From Xenopus tropicalis (Eukaryota; Chordata; Amphibia; Anura; Pipidae), in assembly GCF_000004195.4 (NCBI RefSeq), contig NC_030686.2:44317961-44381960 (forward strand): a stretch of DNA of 64,000 nucleotides. The letters run 5' to 3'. The position numbers and the translations under genes were made by a program. The notes beneath the pieces are model-generated. The model searched no databases and had not been told where the DNA came from. It saw only the letters and a program-made list of their open reading frames with translations. Position 1 is the stretch's first letter. The number at the start of each line of letters is the position of its first letter. Shown one piece after another: positions 56,090 to 64,000 of the stretch.

Positions 56090-56490
56090 ATCTGGGTGGT
56101 CAAACATCTTTTCAACTGGTCATTTTTATTTTGTAGAGTGTTTTTTTAATTATTTGCCTTCTTCTTCTGATGCATTTCAGCTTACAAATGGGGGTCACTG
56201 ACCCCAGAAGCCAATAAGGCTTGTTATTGTTACTTTTTATTACTCATCTTTTTATTTAGGCCCTCCTCTATTCATAGTCCTGTCTCTCTTTCAAATCGCT
56301 GCCTGGTTGCTAGGTTAAATTGGACCCTAGCAACCAGATAGACACGGAAATTCCAAGCTGGAGAGCTGCAAAAGCTAAATAACTGAAAAATTGCAAAAAA
56401 ATTAAAAAATGAAAACCAATTGCAAATTGTATGAGGATAGCATTCTCTGCATCATACTAAAAATTATAATAAAGGTGATCAACCTTTATA
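56090..56490. mobile_element. T2-type MITE
   Basis: Body text GGGGGTCACTGACCCC, TGGTTGCTAGGTTAAATTGGA and AAAACCAATTGCAAATTG, with ends GGTGGTCAAACATC and AAAGGTGATCAACC, resembles the 40138 copy. Ends are degraded. Confidence 0.65.
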
Positions 56491-56639
56491 TCTGTGTTGC
56501 CCATACCCACAGCACTGAACTCTAACTCTCAGATATTTTTATAAATCTTTATAAATATTACAGGTGCAAATTATTTAAACGCTTAAGAGTCTTTATAAAA
56601 TGTATAAATATGATATAAAATGAGATTTTTCTAGTATAG

Positions 56640-56935
56640 ACTCTGCGGCTGTGGCTACAGGTAATGCTTTTCTGCAGACGTCCTGTAGGTGCCGCTGTTT
56701 TCCAGAAGTTGGCCTATTCCCGCAGGCGGCCGCTAGGTGTCGCTGTGCCTTAAGGCCCGTACCGAGCCGAGTGGCGGCCTGTCCTAAGAGCTGAAAGCCC
56801 GGGGTTGAGCGGCTGGCGGGAAGCGCTGGATAATGAGAAGCTGCTGAGAGGTGAGGCGGGGAGGGAGGAGGCGGGGAGGGAGGAGGCGGGGGTGCTGACC
56901 CAGAGAGAGGGATCCCAACACGGTGACGGTGAGTG
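56640..56935 (+). promoter_or_regulatory. mif4gd: CpG-rich promoter and probable non-coding exon 1 of mif4gd
   Basis: GC- and CpG-rich island after AT-rich intergenic DNA. Two candidate donors are visible: GAG followed by GTGAGGCGG near 56850 and GACG followed by GTGAGTGCC near 56929. The first coding exon of mif4gd begins after an acceptor at 58858-58859, so an upstream exon is required, and this is the only CpG-rich candidate nearby. The start site is inferred. Confidence 0.55.
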
Positions 56936-57169
56936 CCCTGGGGAACAGTTCTACAGTACTGAGTAGCCATTATTCATTCCCCTGGCTCCTTCCTACTCAC
57001 TGTACCAACAGGTTCCCCAGGGAACTTCCAGTGTGTCCTACTTCCTACTATAGCACCGGGCTCATCTACCCAGCTGTGTCACATAGGGACCCATAAGTTT
57101 GCAGGGGTATTATATCCAGTAGTGCCCTGTGCTAATACCCCCCCTGTACTACTCACACTGAAAGATTAT

Positions 57170-57375
57170 ACTGTTACCCCCTCCCATGTGCTGTTACCCC
57201 CTCCCATGTGCTGATACCCCCTCCCATGTGCTGATACCCCCTCCCATGTGCTGATACCCCCTCCCATGTGCTGATACCCCCTCCCATGTGCTGATACCCC
57301 CTCCCATGTGCTGATACCCCCTCCCATGTGCTGTTACCCCCTCCCATGTGCTGTTACCCCCTGATACCCCCATAT
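57170..57375. repeat. 20-bp minisatellite in mif4gd intron 1
   Basis: About ten copies of CCCCCTCCCATGTGCTGATA, with a GCTGTTA variant in the first two and last two copies. Confidence 0.93.
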
Positions 57376-57387
57376 ACTACTCACTTT

Positions 57388-58330
57388 GCACAGAGCAGGT
57401 TGGCAGTATGGCACTAGCTGGCACAGAGCAGGCTGGCAGTATGACACTAGCTGGCGCAGAGCAGGTTGGCAGTATGACAGTAGCTGGCACAGAGCAGGCT
57501 GGCAGTATGGCACTAGCTGGCACAGAGCAGGCTGGCAGTATGACACTAGCTGGCACAGAGCAGGTTGGCAGTATGACACTAGCTGGCACAGAGTAGGTTG
57601 GCAGTATGGCACTATCTGGCACAGAGCAAGTTGGCAGTATGGCATTAGCTGGCACAGAGCAGGTTGGCAGTATGGCACTAGCTGGCACAGAGCAGGCTGG
57701 CAGTATGGCACTAGCTGGCACAGAGCAGGCTGGCAGTATGACACTAGCTGGCGCAGAGCAGGTTGGCAGTATGACAGTAGCTGGCACAGAGCAGGCTGGC
57801 AGTATGGCACTAGCTGGCACAGAGCAGGCTGGCAGTATGACACTAGCTGGCACAGAGCAGGTTGGCAGTATGACACTAGCTGGCACAGAGTAGGTTGGCA
57901 GTATGGCACTATCTGGCACAGAGCAAGTTGGCAGTATGGCATTAGCTGGCACAGAGCAGGTTGGCAGTATGGCACTAGCTGGCACAGAGCAGGTTGGCAG
58001 TATGGCACTAGCTGGCACAGAGCAGGTTGGCAGTATGGCACTAGCTGGCACAGAGCAGGTTGGCAGTATGACACTAGCTGGCACAGAGCAGGTTGGCAGT
58101 ATGACACTAGCTGGCACAGAGCAGGTTGGCAGTATGACACTAGCTGGCACAGAGCAGGTTGGCAGTATGGCACTAGCTGGCACAGAGCAGGCTGGCAGTA
58201 TGGCACTAGCTGGCACAGAGCAGGTTGGCAGTATGACACTAGCTGGCACAGAGCAGGTTGGCAGTATGACACTAACTGGCACAGAGCATGTTGGCAGTAG
58301 CTGGCACAGAAGAGGTTGGCAGTAAGACTG
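57388..58330. repeat. 33-bp minisatellite in mif4gd intron 1 with a 297-bp block duplication
   Basis: About 28 copies of a 33-bp unit (GCACAGAGCAGGTTGGCAGT, ATGGCACTAGCTG). A block of nine units recurs at 297-bp distance: the rare GCGCAGAGCAGG variant is at 57454 and 57751, and the ACTATCTGG variant at about 57611 and 57908. Both strands stay open because 33 is divisible by three, giving a false 341-aa minus-strand ORF. Not related to the 33-bp array at 1-735. Confidence 0.95.
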
Positions 58331-58887
58331 TGGCTGGCACTGAGCAGGGGGTGCATCATGTGACCCTCACTCCCTGCAAAATGTGATGAAGCTGCACATT
58401 CCCCTGGGACAGGCTGGATACAGAGCTGAGAGCACAGGAGCCCATTGCATCCCTGAGCCTGACACGTGTCATGTACTTACTATTGGGAGCACTGTCTGTC
58501 TGTCTGTCGCTGTCTGCCTGTCTGTTTGCACTGCTGGTTCCCACTCCTATAACTCCCATATGAACTGACGCCTGCTCAAGAGCCACAATTAAAAAACAGA
58601 AAAAGACCAGCAGCGAGTTTATATCAGAAAGTTGCTTTTATTATGCAAGAATATCTTTCTGGATTAGTTGTCGCTAGAGAGAGCACTAGTCCTGGCACTT
58701 GCACCCTGCACCCTGACAGATACTGCTGGGATCTACTGCCGGGATCTGCTCCCATCATCCCCACACGGCCCTACACTGAGAGCTGTCGTTTTATCATTAT
58801 TATTTTTGTTATATTCTGTCTCTTAATAAGGATTTATATCCATTTCTGCCCCCGTGCAGTGTCCCCTCCGACTTCACTGTTGAGATC

Positions 58888-60914
58888 ATGGCAGACAGCG
58901 AACAGCAGGAAGATTACAAGATACAGGGATTTGATGCCGACACCCAGAGTCTTCTGAAAACAGCACTAAAAGGTAATTCCCATGTAACCATTTCCCCTTG
59001 TATATACAGTAAATGCATCCTGAATAAGCTTCATATAAATATTTGTATTTATACATATGGGTAGGAGGTGCCATAGTGTTTCCCTTAGACAGTACAGTAT
59101 GGGGGTACAGCTTATTGTGTGCCCAGAACATTCCTTCTCTGTATATTTGTATTTATACATATGGGTAGGGGGTGCCATAGTGTTTCCCTTAGACAGTACA
59201 GTATGGGGGTACAGCTTATTGTGTGCCCAGAACATTCCTTCTCTGTATATTTGTATTTATACATATGGGTAGGAAGCGCCATAGTGTTTCCCTTAGACAG
59301 TACAGTATGGGGGTACAGCTTATTGTGTGCCCGGAACATTCCTTCTCTGTATATTTGTATTTATACATATGGGTAGGGGGTGCCATAGTGTTTCCCTTAG
59401 ACAGTACAGTATGGGGGTACAGCTTATTGTGTGCCCAGAACATTCCTTCTCTGTATATTTGTATTTATACATATGGGTAGGAGGTGCCATAGTGTTTCCC
59501 TTAGACAGTACAGTATGGGGGTACAGCTTATTGTGTGCCCAGAACATTCCTTCTCTGTATATTTGTATTTATACATATGGGTAGGGGGTGCCATAGTGTT
59601 TCCCTTAGACAGTACAGTATGGGGGTACAGCTTATTGTGTGCCCAGAACATTCCTTCTCTGTATATTTGTATTTATACATATGGGTAGGGGGTGCCATAG
59701 TGTTTCCCTTAGACATTCTCTGTATGATTGCATGTATATGCAGTTGTATTATATTCTCTCTCTCTATATATAATGTAAAAATCACTTTTGAATGCCTTTT
59801 TATGGGTTTATGTGCAACAGAGCCGGGGAGCGTAGACTTGGAAAAGGCTGCCAGTGTGATTGTAGATCAGTCTCTGAGAGATGCCACATTCAGCAGGGAA
59901 GCTGGGAGGATGTGCTATACCATTATCCAGGTGAGAAGCCAAGGACCGCCCAGGTATAATTGCATATTTAGTACGAACCCTACAAATAACAATGTAGAAT
60001 TGCTCTTCTGAGCACTTTTGCAATTAGACAGTGAGTCTGGGGGGGGGGGGGGGTCATGGAAAGGGTGTAAAGGAATCTGATGGAGCAAGAGCTCCCCCAA
60101 TGGTAAAAAACCCATTGCTCTTTCTCTCCCATAGGCAGAGAGCAAGCAGACAGGACGCACCGTGTTCCGCTCCACCCTCCTGAACCGGCTGCAAGTGGAG
60201 TATAAGAACCGGAAGGAGACGAGGGCTCGCTCCCTGCAGGAGTGGGTTTGCTATGTCGGCTTCATGTGCAACGTCTTCGACTATCTTAGGGTGAGCAGAG
60301 AGTGGGGCACATGTGTAGAGCAGGGGGGTAGGAGGCAACTGTCCGTCCAGTGGGCTGCCAAAGGCGCCGGAGTACACCTGTAAGTGTCAGACCTGTCTGT
60401 TTCAGGTGAATAACATGCCGATGCTGGCTCTAGTTAACCCCGTGTATGACTGCCTATTTGATTTGGTACAGCCTGACAATCTGAAAAGGGAAGAGGAGGT
60501 AAGTGAGTATAATCACTGTTCTGTACTGACTCTTGGTCAAGCCTCCATTGGCTATCACCATGACCAATTAGCTTCTTTCCATGCACAATTTTGTCTCTGA
60601 TTGGTTTACCTGCTTCCTCTCTCAGCCTGTCCTGATCCTACCGACAAACCTCCTGCCGATAGTTAACCTGTCTGGTGATATTTCAGGTGGACTGCCTGGT
60701 GTTGCAGTTGCATCGGGTAGGGGAGCAGCTGGAGAAGATGAACTGCCAGCGTATGGACGAGCTTTTCTCGCAGCTGAGAGACAGCTTCCTCCTGCAGGGA
60801 GGCCTCAGTTCGCTCACCCAGCTACTGCTGCTCGAGATGATCGAGTACAGGGCAGCCGGCTGGCGCATGACCGACGCGGCGCAGAAGTATTACTACAGCG
60901 AGGTGTCGGAGTGA
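58888..60914 (+). CDS. mif4gd: MIF4G domain-containing protein (SLIP1-type)
   Basis: Five coding exons 58888-58972, 59821-59930, 60135-60290, 60406-60498 and 60687-60914, all with GT-AG borders and matching phases, give 223 aa (human MIF4GD 222). The whole protein is one MIF4G/HEAT fold. YKIQGFDADTQSLLKTALK lies at the N terminus, then EAGRMCYTIIQ, WVCYVGFMCNVFDYLRVNN, PVYDCLF, DCLVLQLHRVGEQLEKMN and a final AAQKYYYSEVSE. MIF4GD (SLIP1) binds the stem-loop binding protein and connects histone mRNA 3' ends to translation initiation; it also binds DBP5-type helicases. The ATG lies 28 bp after an acceptor, so the 5' UTR is split. Intron 2 contains a 104-bp array. The 3' UTR (60915 to about 62400) ends at AATAAA 62382-62387 and carries a MITE remnant. 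Tail to tail with mrps7. Confidence 0.97.
59038..59716. repeat. 104-bp tandem repeat, array B, in mif4gd intron
   Basis: About 6.5 copies of the same 104-bp unit as 46325-46945. Units alternate GGTAGGAGGTGCC and GGTAGGGGGTGCC in a near-regular fashion, suggesting a 208-bp higher order. It lies in the intron between coding exons 1 and 2. Confidence 0.95.
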
Positions 60915-61452
60915 GGCCATAGACAGCGGATTTTATCCTACGTTCAAAAGCACAAGATTTTATAAACCCTTTGGTTGCCACAGAGCCATGAAAGGCATGT
61001 TTCAGAAGCATAAGCAAGAGCCATACTTCCTTTATGTAACAGATAGCACAGACGGCGCCATATTTATTTGCGACCTTGATCCAAGCACAATTGAGCCAAA
61101 GTGTGTAGTTGGTCAATGAAGGGCAAATGGGTGGGATTCAGCCTTGAGCATAAACATTGAGGGCTTCTATTGGACTTGATTGAAAGCGTCATGGCTTTTT
61201 GGCACTAAAATTGGTTTAAGCAGTGTAATGGATTTGCAGCACTAATGTAAAGCAAAGGGGGTTAGAGTTCTTTTGGGAAAACCTAACACTTAATTCAAGA
61301 CCCACATAGATTATAAGTCTTGCTGAGTGTGACTAGTTAAGATGGTGGCACATTCCCCTGTGGTATTATCTGCACTGGTAGAGAAAACTCCAATACTGAA
61401 CCGCCTTGTGCAAATGCTTTGTATTTTTGGGTGGAAATCTACCCAGAAACCC

Positions 61453-61690
61453 TAAGGTCCGTGGTAAACAGGGACATTAGTCACCGCGTGACGAATCTCC
61501 CTTGTCGCGGGCGACTAATCTCCCCGAAATGCCATCCCACCGGCTAGAATGTAAATCGCCGGTGTGATGGCATACGTGGCGCCGAAATGGCCGGTTTCCT
61601 CTCAAGGCAACTTCAGTGATTTCGGTGCCACTTATGCCATCGCACTGGTGATATACATTCTAGCCGGTGGGATGGCATTTCAGGCGTCTG
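61453..61690. mobile_element. Palindromic MITE remnant in mif4gd 3' UTR
   Basis: The left end TAAGGTCCGTGGTAAACAGG is followed by internal CGCGTGACGAATCTCCC and the paired arms ATGCCATCCCACCGGCTAGA and TCTAGCCGGTGGGATGGCAT. It belongs with 11381 and 48797. The right terminus is missing. Confidence 0.75.
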
Positions 61691-62375
61691 TCTCGGCCCT
61701 AATACACAGGTGGCTTGGCACAGTATTGGTGTTTTTTTCCCACCTGTGTTTGACTTGCCCCTAAGGATAATCGCCCAGAGGGTGAACATGGCCGAATGGG
61801 AGAGGAACTAAAGTGCTAAATTACCTCTCCCAATCAGAATTGACTGCAATCTCTGCCCAAGAGCCTCTCACATGTCACTGGCGGGAGAATCCCCAATAAG
61901 GGTAAATGAGAAGGGGCTGTGGTTTTTTTTCTTCTATGACAAATGTTGGAAATCTCACTTAGACAAGTAACGTATAAACATTCCTGAGTCAGTGTGATCA
62001 GAGGTGAAGCGCAACGGTCAGAATCTGGAACTTCCATGCATCCCACTACAGCAGACTTATGCATCCGCCGGCTTCCTCTGCCACCAGCTCTCAGGTTATC
62101 CTTTTCTATTTGCCACCATTTCTTGTGGGCGGAGACTGGAAGCGAGCAGCGCTCACACAGAGACGGGTGCTCTGAATGGAAAGAGCGACTGCATGCTCTC
62201 CCGCTAAAGCACATCTTGTTTCCACGGGGTAATACATAGTATATACTCTGCTGGCTAATTCCGAGTTGTTTTATAAAAGAAAACTTTTTTGTCTGAACGA
62301 TGTACAATTTTTTCCTAACAATAACCCTTTATAATGATTTTGCCTCTTACAGGGGAAGTTGCTTTTATGATAAAT

Positions 62376-62387
62376 TTTATTAATAAA
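62376..62387. terminator. Palindromic pair of convergent poly(A) signals
   Basis: The 12-mer TTTATTAATAAA is its own reverse complement. It gives AATAAA on the plus strand (62382-62387, for mif4gd) and AATAAA on the minus strand (62376-62381, for mrps7). Plus-strand downstream sequence is T/G-rich (TTTTTGTATG), as expected for cleavage. Confidence 0.7.
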
Positions 62388-62718
62388 GTTTTTGTATGTT
62401 ACACTTGCATCTTGTTTCATTGTGGGCCTTTTCTTTTACTGCCTGCCCCATAATAACCACCCGACAAAGAATAAGGGACACATAACTACACATACAAGAC
62501 CTGTTCCTGTGTGTGTACAGAGCCATAGAGCAAAATGCGGCTGATTTGTTATTATACTATGTCATTCGGTTTAATTCTTGCATTGTTTCTTTGGGATACC
62601 CAACATGGAAGAGTTTATAGGAAAGGTTCCTTTTCAGCCAAGAATGCTGGATTGTGCAGGGCTCCACCAAAGTAAGGAAAATCCACACATCTCCCTATAT
62701 ATAAGTCCTGGTAACCAC

Positions 62719-63549
62719 CTACCACCAGCGGAAGTGAGCGAACGCTCTGTTGGCTTCAGCCATTTTATGCAGCTCGTGCTTTTTCTTCACTACCTCTCCC
62801 TGCCCCTCGTAAGCATCGAGTATGGCCTGGGACAACTTTTCGTACATTAGTGTCCGGCGGTGTTTGTGCTCGCGACACTCTGTGATTAACCACTTCATAG
62901 CCAGGAACCTGCGCCTGTTCTCTTTCAATGGAGTGGGGACCTGGAAAAAGAAGAATATGTTCACTCTTTCTTTTTTGAGGAGCCAGCCTCCCTTCCCTTA
63001 TGTGGTCTCTGCGAGTACCTGGTATGACTTGCCCCCTCTCAGAACGCTGGTAAGGCCAATGATGGGCTGGCAGTTGTGAAGAGCTTGGTGGAAGATGGTG
63101 TAGGGATTGCACTCAATGCTTGCCCTCTCCTCTTCGGGGGCCTTGTAGTATTTTTCCAGCTGTGTCCTTTTTATTTGCTCTAATGTCTACAATGAGAGAA
63201 AACCGATGTAGTGATAAACTTGCACTCCAGGAGCAGCGTGTTTCCTTCATTTTTGGGTGACTGCGCTGCCTCCTTTCTCAGTTGCTGAGCAACAGGGCGC
63301 AATCAGTTTTAGTTCTTTACACATAGTGGAGTTTTATCGATTGTATTTAAATTTGCACAAGCAAACATTGTTTGGTATTGGCCAAACTGCCCTAGAGTGG
63401 ATGTGATAGGGGCCTTAGTTTGTAAGCTCCGTCGCTGTGTAAACACTACGGTTCTTTATAAATAAAGGTTAAAGTCAGAACCAACCTGATTCATAATGGA
63501 GCACGCCAGAACCTTGTTTCCGCCTTTCATCATCATATTGGTGAATTTG
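62719..63549 (-). CDS. mrps7: Mitochondrial small ribosomal subunit protein uS7m (partial, C-terminal part)
   Basis: The last three coding exons, in transcript order 63549-63486, 63186-63019 and 62940-62719, have GT-AG borders and matching phases. About 150 residues are visible. The text [34 protein letters not shown] and [15 protein letters not shown], ending [16 protein letters not shown], is the uS7m family C terminus. The protein binds 12S rRNA in the head of the small mitochondrial subunit. The 5' exons, including the targeting peptide, lie beyond the right edge. The gene converges on mif4gd, as the human pair does. Confidence 0.96.
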
Positions 63550-63654
63550 CTGAAAGACAAAGGAATTTTCTTATTTGTACAATTTCTTATTTTGTTTTTA
63601 CTTATTTGGTTACTCCATGTGTTAAATTCTACAGAATGATGGGTATTTTGTAGT

Positions 63655-64000
63655 GACCAGGCCCAGACTGGGATTCAAAATAGGCACTGGCATTTCAGGT
63701 TCTCAAAGGCCCAAACAGCCCCCCCACCAGCCCAACAGACTGTCTATGGCACCTTACAGCAAGCCCCTCTGGCATTTGCCTGAACCCACAGATTGCCAGT
63801 CTGGGCCTGGGTCCTGGCATTCCAAGTACCCAGAGGCACAAACAGCCCCCCCAGACCAAAAAAGTGACTGTATAAGGCATCTTACAGCAGCCCCTCTGGC
63901 ATTTGCCTGAACCCACAGATTGCCGGCCTGGGCCTGGATCCTGGCATTCCAAGTACCCAGAGGCCCAAACAGCCCCCCCCAACCCAATAAATAGTGACTG
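63655..64000 (-). repeat. About 127-bp tandem repeat, array 3, in mrps7 intron
   Basis: Nearly three units (CAGATTGCCAGTCTGGGCC, CCAAACAGCCCCCCCA) in the same orientation as 30840-31400 and cut by the window edge. It is upstream of the third-last mrps7 exon, so most likely intronic. Confidence 0.9.

Noticed and set aside
57334..58359. 341-aa and 301-aa minus-strand and 304-aa plus-strand open frames
   Set aside because: Products of the 33-bp array in mif4gd intron 1; open on both strands in several frames, with identical repeats and no domain.

Overview
This window is vertebrate nuclear DNA, almost certainly from a clawed frog (Xenopus; X. tropicalis and X. laevis cannot be separated from sequence alone). 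Genes are split by GT-AG introns. The proteins match vertebrate families closely. The space between exons is filled with Xenopus-style short DNA transposons: TTAA-flanked T2/piggyBac-type MITEs, hAT MITEs with 8-bp duplications, and palindromic elements flanked by TAA or TTA. No bacterial or phage system, CRISPR array, rRNA or tRNA gene is visible.

Six genes can be read exon by exon. atp5pd (ATP synthase subunit d, minus strand, coding 3228-6177, non-coding first exon near 8953) is head to head with kctd2 (plus strand, coding 9622-16666, a BTB/T1 Cullin-3 adaptor). slc16a5 (plus strand, 35588-39205) encodes the MCT6 transporter. armc7 (plus strand, 49673-52008) encodes a small armadillo-repeat protein. 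mif4gd (plus strand, 58888-60914) encodes a MIF4G-fold translation factor and runs tail to tail with mrps7 (minus strand, last three coding exons 62719-63549, continuing beyond the window). All six belong to the neighbourhood found at human 17q25.1, but after armc7 the order is mif4gd then mrps7, which fits an inversion of the distal block. The genes are not an operon. Two encode mitochondrial proteins and two share a bidirectional promoter.

Between exons the window is rich in tandem repeats: unit sizes of 33, 113, 58, 32, 18, 72, 57, 44, about 127, 104, 20 and 33 bp, plus a C-rich array. Most are intronic. The 58-bp array in atp5pd intron 1 is the most striking, because its unit contains the gene's own 3' splice site. 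About 42 acceptor-like copies therefore sit in front of the coding exon that carries the start codon. Three repeat families (113, 104 and about 127 bp) recur as separate arrays at distant places in the window.

The long open frames in the arrays (for example 355 aa at 13180-14247 minus and 341 aa at 57334-58359 minus) come from unit lengths divisible by three and are not genes. The large intergenic stretch 17-35 kb and the stretch 39-49 kb contain layered transposon insertions and no recognisable gene.
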